64,000 nt of DNA, from the NCBI RefSeq assembly GCF_018688095.1, contig NZ_CP061311.1, positions 1,052,861 to 1,116,860 on the forward strand. Direction: 5' to 3'. This document shows positions 45,515-52,924 of the stretch, one piece after another (position 1 is the first letter of the stretch; every line of letters starts with the position of its first letter). Both the position numbers and the translations under genes were made by a program. The stretch comes from Polynucleobacter sp. AP-Titi-500A-B4 (GTDB lineage: Bacteria > Pseudomonadota > Gammaproteobacteria > Burkholderiales > Burkholderiaceae). The notes under the pieces are model-generated. The model ran no database searches and was not told where the DNA came from. It saw only the letters and a list, made by a program, of their open reading frames with translations.

Positions 45515-45563
45515 TTAGTGCTAGCAGAAGAAGGCTGGTTAAAGGTGAGAAATTCATTAACAT
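45486..45563 (-). CDS. leuL: Leucine leader peptide (attenuation control of leuA)
   Basis: A 25-codon ORF in the gap between pssA and leuA. Nine of the 25 residues are leucine, including the run LLLLALSLKL at positions 11-20 (codons CTT CTT CTG CTA GCA CTA AGC CTT AAG CTT). The peptide starts MLMNFSPLTS, from ATG 45563 or ATG 45557, and ends at TGA 45486, just ahead of the antiterminator/terminator. The ribosome site is weak; an A/T-rich TTATATTAT stretch upstream could be a -10 box. Function is inferred from layout: a regulatory peptide whose translation senses charged tRNA-Leu. Confidence 0.8.
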   Translation of the reverse strand: MLMNFSPLTSLLLLALSLKLGAGKA

Positions 45564-45591
45564 GGAAATAATATAACCCAAAAATGGGGAA

Positions 45592-46455
45592 TTAGCTAAA
45601 ACGTTTACCGCTGAGGTGCTCCCAGGCCCAAATGACATAACCTGAGATGGAATACACCACAAACAAGCCAAATAAGGTTAAGGGTGGGTTAGACGAGATC
45701 AAAACGAAACCTAGGATCAAGAGCACCATGACGCCAAAAGGCACTCGGTATCGGACGTCCAAAGCTTTGCCGCTATAAAAACGGGCGTTGGAAACCATGG
45801 TTAGGCCCGCATACACAGCAATCAAAAACGTAATCCATGGAATCGCGGTATCGCGCACTGGGATCTTATTGTCGTCAGCTAACCAGATAAAGCCAGCGAT
45901 CAAAGAGCCGGCCGCAGGGCTTGGTAAGCCTTGGAAGAATTTTTTATCGACCACCCCAGTATTGACGTTGAAACGGGCTAAGCGCAAAGCGGCGCCTGCA
46001 CAGTAAGTAAAGGCTGCTAACCAACCCCACTTACCCAAATCTTTGAGAGCCCATTCATAAGCTACTAAAGCAGGAGCAACACCAAAGGACACCATGTCTG
46101 CGAGAGAGTCATACTGCTCACCAAAGGCACTTTGGGTATTGGTCATCCGCGCAACACGACCATCCATGCCATCTAAGACTAATGAGGCAAAAATAGCAAT
46201 TGCTGCTATTTCGAATTGATGATTCATTGCATTCACAATGGCAAAGAAGCCACTGAACAATGCTGCCGTAGTAAAAGCATTAGGCAACAGGTAAATACCT
46301 TTGCTACGAAGACGGGGTTTGGGAGGATGCAACTCCTCTACTTCGTAATCAACACCATCACCTAAAGCATCAACCCACTCATCTTGAGTAGATTCTGAGG
46401 GTCTATGGGCTAGACGACTACGATCAATACGACCACGACGGCGAAATGTTGTCAA
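45592..46455 (-). CDS. pssA: CDP-diacylglycerol--serine O-phosphatidyltransferase
   Basis: Makes phosphatidylserine, the precursor of phosphatidylethanolamine. It is an integral membrane protein of 287 residues with about seven or eight helices. The CDP-alcohol phosphotransferase motif reads DGMDGRVAR, eight residues, G, three, D, three, D (GEQYDSLAD), and is intact. The first ~50 residues are a charged cytoplasmic extension (RRRGRIDRSRL). The start appears to be TTG (46455) with AGGA upstream; the next in-frame ATG is near residue 77, inside the domain. It follows psd by 25 bases. Confidence 0.93.
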   Translation of the reverse strand: MTTFRRRGRIDRSRLAHRPSESTQDEWVDALGDGVDYEVEELHPPKPRLRSKGIYLLPNAFTTAALFSGFFAIVNAMNHQFEIAAIAIFASLVLDGMDGRVARMTNTQSAFGEQYDSLADMVSFGVAPALVAYEWALKDLGKWGWLAAFTYCAGAALRLARFNVNTGVVDKKFFQGLPSPAAGSLIAGFIWLADDNKIPVRDTAIPWITFLIAVYAGLTMVSNARFYSGKALDVRYRVPFGVMVLLILGFVLISSNPPLTLFGLFVVYSISGYVIWAWEHLSGKRFS

Positions 46456-46480
46456 AGCGTATCCTGGTAAAAGATTTGAA

Positions 46481-47128
46481 TCAATCTAAGCCCGGCACGC
46501 GTGCCAAAGCAGTATTGGTTGCAAATACCTTATCACCAACAGAGACTAAAGGTTCTGCTGTTAAGGGCAAATATAAATCTACGCGGGATCCAAAGCGAAT
46601 AAACCCGTAGCGCTCGCCGGCTTTCAAACGATCGCCTACATGGATATAGCAAAGAATGCGACGCGCAATCAAGCCGGCTACTTGCACTAAGGTCACAATT
46701 TGACCGTTGGCATCAATCACAACCGCATTACGCTCATTTTCAGTAGAGGCTTTATCCAAATCCGCATTCACGAACTTGCCTGGGAAATATTGGATTTCTT
46801 TTACTAAGCCATTCACTGCGCTGCGATTAGAGTGCACATTAAATACATTCATGAAGACGCTAATCTTGAGAGCCTCACGACCAGCATAAGGATCGTTAGC
46901 GGTTTCAACCACCACAATGCGGCCATCTGCTGGAGATAAAACCAGGTCACGACCTAAAGCAGGAATACGCTGTGGATCACGAAAGAACTGCAAAACAAAG
47001 ACAAAAATGATCCATAAAGGCCAGGACCATGCAATGCCACCAAAGTGGTGAACTAGCAGAGTCACTATCCCCACTAGCGCCAAATAGGGCCAACCTTCTT
47101 TCGCAATAATGGGGTGTGGATACATCAT
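46481..47128 (-). CDS. psd: Phosphatidylserine decarboxylase, short (type II-like) form
   Basis: Decarboxylates phosphatidylserine to phosphatidylethanolamine. The 215-residue length and wording match the short bacterial class rather than the ~320-residue E. coli enzyme. Two N-terminal hydrophobic helices precede FFRDPQRIPALGRDLVLSPADGRIV and FMNVFNVHSNRSAVNG. The self-cleavage site is the Ser in RFGSRVD, which becomes the pyruvoyl group. The start could be either of two adjacent ATGs (47128 or 47125). It lies between ilvC and pssA. Confidence 0.92.
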   Translation of the reverse strand: MMYPHPIIAKEGWPYLALVGIVTLLVHHFGGIAWSWPLWIIFVFVLQFFRDPQRIPALGRDLVLSPADGRIVVVETANDPYAGREALKISVFMNVFNVHSNRSAVNGLVKEIQYFPGKFVNADLDKASTENERNAVVIDANGQIVTLVQVAGLIARRILCYIHVGDRLKAGERYGFIRFGSRVDLYLPLTAEPLVSVGDKVFATNTALARVPGLD

Positions 47129-47170
47129 CTTTGTTCTGAGCCTTTTTAAAACTGCTATTAAATTGATTGG

Positions 47171-48187
47171 TTAGTTCTTTGACTGGTCAACCAATTTGTT
47201 CTTTGCAATCCAAGGCATCATGGCGCGCAATTTTGCACCAACTACTTCGATGTCATGCTCTGCATTCAAACGACGACGGGAGATCAAGGTTGGCGCGCCA
47301 GCCTTGTTCTCAAGGATGAAGCTCTTTGCATATTCACCAGTCTGAATATCTTTCAAGCACTGACGCATTGCATTCTTGGTATCTTCAGTCACAACGCGTG
47401 GGCCAGTAACGTACTCGCCATACTCAGCATTGTTAGAGATGGAGTAGTTCATATTGGCGATACCACCTTCGTAGATCAAGTCAACGATCAACTTGAGCTC
47501 ATGCAAGCACTCGAAGTAAGCCATCTCAGGGGCGTAGCCAGCTTCAACCAATGTTTCGAAACCAGCTTTAATCAACTCAACCGCACCACCGCAGAGAACA
47601 GCCTGTTCGCCGAACAAGTCGGTTTCAGTCTCTTCACGGAAGTTGGTTTCAATGATGCCAGCACGGCCACCGCCGTTAGCAGTTGCATAAGACAATGCAA
47701 CATCACGAGCAGAACCAGATTTATCTTGGTAAACAGCGATCAAATGAGGAACGCCACCGCCTTGTGAGTATGTGCCACGCACAGTATGGCCTGGGGCTTT
47801 AGGGGCAATCATGATCACGTCTAAGTCAGCACGTGGTTGAACTTGACCGTAGTGAACGTTAAATCCGTGAGCAAATGCAAGAGCTGCGCCTTGCTTGATA
47901 TTGCCATGCACTTCTTTGTTGTACACATCGGCGATTTGCTCGTCTGGCAACAACATCATGACTACATCAGCATCTTTCACCGCTTCGGCAACTTCTTTTA
48001 CATTCAAACCTGCGTTTGCAGCTTTGCTCCAGGAAGCACCGTCTTTACGCAAACCCACAGTCACGTTCACTCCAGAGTCCTTGAGATTCAATGCGTGTGC
48101 ATGGCCCTGTGAACCGTAACCAATGATGGTGACTTTCTTGCCCTTAATGAGGGACAAATCTGCGTCTTTATCGTAAAAAACTTTCAT
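47171..48187 (-). CDS. ilvC: Ketol-acid reductoisomerase (NADP+), class I
   Basis: Second shared step of isoleucine/valine synthesis: isomerises and reduces 2-acetolactate. The 338-residue class I form begins MKVFYDKDADLSLIKGKKVTIIGYG, has the nucleotide loop GYGSQGHAHALNLKDSG, then HGFNVHYGQ and the metal-ligand EETETDLFGEQAVLCGG and CLHELKLIVDLIYEGG segments. AAGGA precedes the ATG. It follows ilvH by 53 bases. Confidence 0.98.
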   Translation of the reverse strand: MKVFYDKDADLSLIKGKKVTIIGYGSQGHAHALNLKDSGVNVTVGLRKDGASWSKAANAGLNVKEVAEAVKDADVVMMLLPDEQIADVYNKEVHGNIKQGAALAFAHGFNVHYGQVQPRADLDVIMIAPKAPGHTVRGTYSQGGGVPHLIAVYQDKSGSARDVALSYATANGGGRAGIIETNFREETETDLFGEQAVLCGGAVELIKAGFETLVEAGYAPEMAYFECLHELKLIVDLIYEGGIANMNYSISNNAEYGEYVTGPRVVTEDTKNAMRQCLKDIQTGEYAKSFILENKAGAPTLISRRRLNAEHDIEVVGAKLRAMMPWIAKNKLVDQSKN

Positions 48188-48240
48188 GCTCTTTCCTTGT
48201 GTTGAAAATATCGTTATTAGAGTTATAAATCAGTAAAAAA

Positions 48241-48732
48241 TTAAACTTTGAGGATGCGCTCACCGCGTCCAATACCAGATCCACCTGAGCGAACGGTCTC
48301 GAGAATCGAGGCACGATCAATCGAATCAATGAATGCGTCTAATTTAGCGCCATCACCAGTCAGTTCAATGGTGTAGCTCTTATCAGTCACATCGATGATG
48401 CGGCCACGGAAGATATCGGTAGTGCGCTTAAGCTCTTCACGCTCTTTACCAACAGCGCGAACCTTGATCATCATGAGCTCACGCTCAATATGAGGGCCTT
48501 CGCTCAGATCAAACACTTTCACTACCTCAACCAATCGATTTAAGTGTTTCGTAATTTGCTCAATGACATCATCGCTACCAAAAGTCACGATAGTCATTCG
48601 AGAAAGTGAGGGATCTTCCGTTGGTGCAACACTTAAGGTATCAATGTTGTAACCACGCGCAGAAAATAAACCTACTACTCGTGACAATGCTCCTGGTTCG
48701 TTCTCAATTAATACAGAAATAATGTGTCGCAT
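48241..48732 (-). CDS. ilvH: Acetolactate synthase small (regulatory) subunit
   Basis: Regulatory partner of IlvB that activates the enzyme and mediates valine inhibition. The 163-residue protein has the ACT domain MRHIISVLIENEPGALSRVVGLFSARGYNI and SLSRMTIV, plus the C-terminal domain with EREELKRTTDIFRGRIIDV. Its ATG overlaps the ilvB stop by one base (TAATG). Confidence 0.97.
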   Translation of the reverse strand: MRHIISVLIENEPGALSRVVGLFSARGYNIDTLSVAPTEDPSLSRMTIVTFGSDDVIEQITKHLNRLVEVVKVFDLSEGPHIERELMMIKVRAVGKEREELKRTTDIFRGRIIDVTDKSYTIELTGDGAKLDAFIDSIDRASILETVRSGGSGIGRGERILKV

Positions 48733-50519
48733 TAAAGATCCTCACTACCCAAAAGCATTTCAGTAATACCCTTGCCTGCTTGAACCATCGGCCAAACGTT
48801 TTCTTCTGGGTCAGTCTGGAAATCCATAAATACCGTACGATCTTTTAAGCGAATTGCTTCTTTGAGCGCGCCCTCAACATCGGATTTTTTCTCAATGCGC
48901 ATGCCAACGTGACCAAAGGCCTCTGCCAACTTCACAAAGTCAGGCAAAGAATCCATGTACGAACTGGAGTAACGCTTGTTATAGGTAAGCTCTTGCCATT
49001 GACGAACCATACCTAAGTAACGGTTATTCAAAGACACAATCTTTACGGGGGTGTTGTACTGCTTACAGGTGGAGAGCTCCTGAATACACATCTGGATTGA
49101 ACCCTCACCAGTAATGGCAAATACGTCCTGATCTGGGAATGCTTTCTTAATACCCATGGCATAGGGCAAGCCTACGCCCATGGTGCCAAGACCACCAGAG
49201 TTAATCCAACGACGAGGTTTATCAAACTTGTAGAACTGTGCAGCCCACATTTGATGCTGCCCGACGTCAGAGGTAATAAATGCATCACCACCAGTCAACT
49301 CCCACAACTTTTGAACCACATATTGTGGCTTCACAATTTGCGATTCCTCGTCGTACTTCAAGCAATCTTTTTTACGCCATTCGTTGATCTGATCCCACCA
49401 GGCGGCAATTTTGTCGCCGTTCTTACGTGGGCCAGCAGCTTTTAATTGCGCAGTCATCTCAACTAATACCTCTTTGAGATTGCCAACGATCGGAACATCT
49501 ACCTTCACGCGCTTAGAAATCACGGAAGGATCGATATCTATATGAATGATTTTGCGGGGATGACTTGCAAAGTGGGTCGTGTTACCGATCACGCGGTCAT
49601 CAAAGCGTGCGCCAATTGCAATCAACACATCGCTGTGTTGCATCGCCATATTGGCTTCATATGTTCCATGCATACCAAGCATGCCTACAAACTGTGGGCT
49701 GGTTCCTGGGAATCCACCAAGACCCATCAAGGTATTGGTCACTGGATAGCCCAAGAGATCAGCGAACTCTTTGAGTTCAGGAGCAGCGTCAGAGAGAATC
49801 ACGCCACCACCGGTATAGATGTATGGACGCTCTGCCTCTTGTAATAAGGCTACCGCTTTACGAATTTGACCGCTATGACCCTTCACAACAGGGTTGTAGG
49901 AACGCATCTCCAGAGTCTCTGGATAAACGAACGGGCCTTTTGCTGCTGATACATCCTTAGGGATGTCGATCAGCACTGGGCCTGGACGACCAGTCTGTGC
50001 AATGTGGAAAGCCTTCTTCAAAACCATTGGTAAATCCTTCACATCCTTCACAAGGAAGTTGTGCTTTACCACTGGACGCGTGATACCAACGGTATCCGCC
50101 TCTTGGAATGCATCTTCGCCAATAGCGTACGTTGGTACGTTACCGCTGATGATCACCATCGGGATCGAATCAGTGTAGGCAGTTGCGATACCAGTAACAG
50201 CATTGGTTACACCAGGACCTGAGGTCACCAATGCAACACCAACCTTACCGGTTGCACGCGCATAACCATCAGCCGCATGAACTGCTGCTTGTTCATGGCG
50301 AACCAATATATGTTCGAACTTATCTTGTTTAAAAATTTCGTCGTAGATAAAGAGAACAGAACCACCTGGGTAACCCCAGACGTATTCAACGCCCTCTTTG
50401 TGCAGTGCATGCACGAGCATTTCAGCACCAATCATTTCTGGAGGCGCTACTACGAGATTTGTATTTGCTGAGTCTTTGTTAGCTTTAGTAGCTAAAAATT
50501 CGGCGCTGCTTGTATTCAT
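48732..50519 (-). CDS. ilvB: Acetolactate synthase large (catalytic) subunit
   Basis: Thiamine-diphosphate enzyme that joins pyruvate with pyruvate or 2-oxobutyrate; 595 residues. It shows GYPGGSVLFIYDEI, the catalytic Glu in VRHEQAAVHAADGYARATG, SGPGVTNAVTGIATAYTDSIP and the ThDP motif region GEGSIQMCIQELSTCKQYN...NNRYLGMVRQWQEL (written in parts). AAAGGACGAAAGAAA gives a ribosome site before the ATG. It heads the ilvB-ilvH-ilvC-psd-pssA-leuA run and is divergent from the sigma-factor gene. I could not find a leader peptide of its own (see rejected items). Confidence 0.97.
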   Translation of the reverse strand: MNTSSAEFLATKANKDSANTNLVVAPPEMIGAEMLVHALHKEGVEYVWGYPGGSVLFIYDEIFKQDKFEHILVRHEQAAVHAADGYARATGKVGVALVTSGPGVTNAVTGIATAYTDSIPMVIISGNVPTYAIGEDAFQEADTVGITRPVVKHNFLVKDVKDLPMVLKKAFHIAQTGRPGPVLIDIPKDVSAAKGPFVYPETLEMRSYNPVVKGHSGQIRKAVALLQEAERPYIYTGGGVILSDAAPELKEFADLLGYPVTNTLMGLGGFPGTSPQFVGMLGMHGTYEANMAMQHSDVLIAIGARFDDRVIGNTTHFASHPRKIIHIDIDPSVISKRVKVDVPIVGNLKEVLVEMTAQLKAAGPRKNGDKIAAWWDQINEWRKKDCLKYDEESQIVKPQYVVQKLWELTGGDAFITSDVGQHQMWAAQFYKFDKPRRWINSGGLGTMGVGLPYAMGIKKAFPDQDVFAITGEGSIQMCIQELSTCKQYNTPVKIVSLNNRYLGMVRQWQELTYNKRYSSSYMDSLPDFVKLAEAFGHVGMRIEKKSDVEGALKEAIRLKDRTVFMDFQTDPEENVWPMVQAGKGITEMLLGSEDL

Positions 50520-50711
50520 TTTCTTTCGTCCTTTGCAATTTTCGGCAAAAAATTGTTTGGTCTGTTCTATCTCCTGCTTATGGCCTGAGTTCGAACGGCG
50601 CTGCTACCGGAAAAACCACTTCTTGAATGAGAATCTAGGTAGTAAGCCCTATATTCTATAGCAATCCCCTAAAATGGCTGAATTCTTACCGATTCAGGTG
50701 TAATCGATTGC

Positions 50712-51281
50712 ATGGCATCAGCCCAAGAACTATCTGACTTTCTGAGTAGCATCGAACAGCGCGCCTTCAAGCAAGCTGTCTACGCCGTGCGTGACGACGA
50801 TGCTGCCTTAGATATTGTTCAAGATGCCATGATCAAATTAGCTGAGAAATATGGCGATAGACCTGTTGCAGAACTACCACTGGTTTTCACCAGAATCCTC
50901 CAAAACCGAATTCATGACTGGTTTCGACGCCAAAAAGTTCGCAATGCCTGGGTCACCCTGTTTTCTAACATGGGTAAGAAAACCGATGAAAACGATGATT
51001 TTGACCCTCTAGAGTCCCTTTCCGCCCCCGATGACAGTGAAATTCACCAAGATGGGGCTCAAAAGCTAGAACAAAGTCAGCTTTTACAGGCTTTAGAGTC
51101 AGAAATAGCTAAATTACCTGTACGTCAACGAGAAGCCTTCCTGATGCGTTATTGGGATGAGCTAAGTATTACTGAGACTGCCAAAGCGATGAGTTGTAGC
51201 GAAGGTAGTGTCAAAACGCATTGTTCCAGAGCAACACAAACCTTAGCTAAAGCATTGAAATTAAAAGGAATTACCCTGTGA
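50712..51281 (+). CDS. RNA polymerase sigma factor, ECF-like (sigma-70 family)
   Basis: A 189-residue two-domain sigma factor. Region 2 includes RAFKQAVYAVRDDDAALDIVQDAMIKLAEKY and FTRILQNRIHDWFRRQK; region 4 includes KLPVRQREAFLMRYWDELSITETAKAMSCSEGSVKTHCSRA. A polar linker of about 40 residues (with DENDDFDP) joins them. It would direct RNA polymerase to an unknown set of promoters. Its stop overlaps the DUF3619 GTG by four bases (GTGA). No ECF-type -35 (GGAAC) was seen upstream, so self-regulation is not evident. Confidence 0.88.
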   Translation: MASAQELSDFLSSIEQRAFKQAVYAVRDDDAALDIVQDAMIKLAEKYGDRPVAELPLVFTRILQNRIHDWFRRQKVRNAWVTLFSNMGKKTDENDDFDPLESLSAPDDSEIHQDGAQKLEQSQLLQALESEIAKLPVRQREAFLMRYWDELSITETAKAMSCSEGSVKTHCSRATQTLAKALKLKGITL

Positions 51282-51739
51282 AACACCTTGACGAAGACCT
51301 AAACCAGACCCAAGCCGACCAATTTGGCCGTGCGAGTGCCGCCCTGTTAACCCAAGGCGCACAGAGCCTGCCTGCTGGCATCAAAAATCGTCTTCATGCA
51401 GCTCGCATGAAAGCCTTATCTGTTCGCAAGGCTGAGAAGGTATTCGTTCAAAAACCCGTATTTGCTGGTCCTGCAGGTCATTTCGCATCGAGCTCCAATG
51501 GTATGTGGGATGCAGTGAGTTGGGCAGCCCCTTTGCTCGTGCTCGTCTTTGGCCTGATTGGGATTGCGCAATGGCAAAACGATTCCCGTATTACCGATAT
51601 CGCCGAAGTTGATGCGGCGCTTCTGACAGATGATGTTCCACCAGATGCTTACGCTGATAGTGGCTTTTTGGCTTTCCTGAAAAATGGTCCACTCTCTGAC
51701 TCTGAAGACAGCGCCTCTGATTTATCTCCAAGCAAATAA
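51278..51739 (+). CDS. DUF3619 family protein, candidate membrane anti-sigma factor
   Basis: A 153-residue protein, GTG start overlapping the sigma-factor stop. It has a hydrophilic N-terminus (~80 residues, with HLDEDLNQTQADQFGRAS), one predicted membrane helix (AAPLLVLVFGLIGIAQW) and a short acidic periplasmic tail. The layout, coupling to the sigma factor and single helix resemble membrane anti-sigma factors, but no zinc ZAS motif (HxxxCxxC) is present. The DUF3619 assignment is from sequence memory; the anti-sigma role is inference. Confidence 0.7.
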   Translation: MKHLDEDLNQTQADQFGRASAALLTQGAQSLPAGIKNRLHAARMKALSVRKAEKVFVQKPVFAGPAGHFASSSNGMWDAVSWAAPLLVLVFGLIGIAQWQNDSRITDIAEVDAALLTDDVPPDAYADSGFLAFLKNGPLSDSEDSASDLSPSK

Positions 51740-51752
51740 TTCGTAACGCTCA

Positions 51753-52364
51753 ATGCTTCGATCATTGAAGTCACTTATTCATCAAGCGTTGTTGGTGACA
51801 ACAGCGCTGATGTTGCTATCCAGCGCACCTCTCACTCTTGCCCAAACATCAAGCGGCGCACCCCATGGAAAAACAGCGGCGATACCCGCCAAGACACCCG
51901 ATGGAACTTGGGATGGATTGAACCCTACGCAGCAAAAAATTCTGGCACCACTAGAAAGCGATTGGGACTATATGGCTCCTGATAGCCGTAAGAAATGGAT
52001 TTATGTTTCTAACATCTACCCCAAGATGAGCCCACTAGATCAAGAGCGCCTCCAATCACGTATGGCTAGCTGGTCTAATCTCTCTCAAAAAGATCGTCGC
52101 CTTGCACGTGAAAATTATTTAGCCAGCCTGAAGTTTCCTGCCGAGAAAAAAGCAGAAGCCTGGAGCGCTTATCAAAAGCTGACCGATGAGCAAAAGAAAA
52201 AATTAGCGGATATGGAGACAAAGAAGAAACCTAACGCTATCAATGCCCCCACCTTACAGCAACACACCATCAAGCAGGATACGACTCCACCGCCACCAGT
52301 TGCAAAGCCTAGGGCAATCATTCCTGAAGCAACGCCTGCTCCCGCCAGCACAGAGTCTCAATAA
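51753..52364 (+). CDS. DUF3106-domain secreted protein
   Basis: A 203-residue exported protein. The signal peptide (LLVTTALMLLSSAPLTLAQ) is cleaved near residue 31. The mature domain has GLNPTQQKILAPLESDWD, SRKKWIYVSNIYPKMSP and repeated helical pieces ending in DEQKKKLADME, matching the Trp-rich DUF3106 domain of betaproteobacteria. The tail is Pro/Ala/Thr-rich (PPPPVAKPRAIIPEATPAPAS). Function unknown. It starts 13 bases after the DUF3619 gene and belongs to the sigma-factor operon. Confidence 0.75.
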   Translation: MLRSLKSLIHQALLVTTALMLLSSAPLTLAQTSSGAPHGKTAAIPAKTPDGTWDGLNPTQQKILAPLESDWDYMAPDSRKKWIYVSNIYPKMSPLDQERLQSRMASWSNLSQKDRRLARENYLASLKFPAEKKAEAWSAYQKLTDEQKKKLADMETKKKPNAINAPTLQQHTIKQDTTPPPPVAKPRAIIPEATPAPASTESQ

Positions 52365-52378
52365 GGGATTGCTGCTGC

Positions 52379-52915
52379 ATGACACCTGCTGAGTTAAACG
52401 TTTTACCTTCGCCCAATTTTTGGCGACGCGTTTTTTGTTGTCTTTATGAGCAACTGGTTTTATTGGGTGTAATTGCCTTTACCTTTTTATTGCCAAATTT
52501 AGGCTTAGGTATTTTGTTCGGTGTTGCACTCCCAAGCTGGCTCACATTCATTTACCTCTATGCTGTTCTCGGCGTTTATTTTGTTTGGTATTGGACCAAG
52601 TCTGGACAAACTCTGGCAATGCAAACTTGGCGAATCCGCATGATCAGTCACGGTGGATTGCATTTAACAAAGCGTCAAGCAATATGGCGCTACATCTATG
52701 GATCTCTCTGGATTATTCCATGCGTACTATTGCAATGGATATTTCATTTAGAGAAATGGCAAATTATTGAAATGCTATTTGCTGTGGCGCTATTCATTTG
52801 GCCACTGAGCATATATCTTGATCGTCGCGAACCCATCACTCGCCAAAGCCTGCCTGATCGTTTTGCTGGATCAAGGCTGGTAGAACTGCCTAAGAACTTA
52901 GTAAAGCTCTCCTAA
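52379..52915 (+). CDS. RDD family membrane protein
   Basis: A 178-residue inner-membrane protein with four or so helices. The RDD pattern is seen in FWRRVFCCLYEQLVLLGVIAF (Arg-Arg rather than RxxD), FVWYWTKSGQTLAMQTWRIRMI and the final SIYLDRREPITRQSLPDRFAGSRLV. AAGGGA is nine bases before the ATG. RDD proteins have been linked to ion transport and stress in some bacteria, but this one's role is unknown. It ends the operon, nine bases from the convergent permease stop. Confidence 0.8.
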   Translation: MTPAELNVLPSPNFWRRVFCCLYEQLVLLGVIAFTFLLPNLGLGILFGVALPSWLTFIYLYAVLGVYFVWYWTKSGQTLAMQTWRIRMISHGGLHLTKRQAIWRYIYGSLWIIPCVLLQWIFHLEKWQIIEMLFAVALFIWPLSIYLDRREPITRQSLPDRFAGSRLVELPKNLVKLS

Positions 52916-52924
52916 ACCATCGCT

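Noticed and set aside
45564..45671. A 61-residue ORF covering the leuA leader peptide and extending into pssA.
   Set aside because: The N-terminal part lies in the pssA coding region in another frame; only the last 25 codons are the plausible leader peptide.
50519..50711. A short GTG-initiated ORF upstream of ilvB (GTG GTT TTT CCG GTA ...), as a possible valine-type leader peptide.
   Set aside because: Only a few Val codons, no ribosome site at proper spacing and no terminator hairpin before ilvB.
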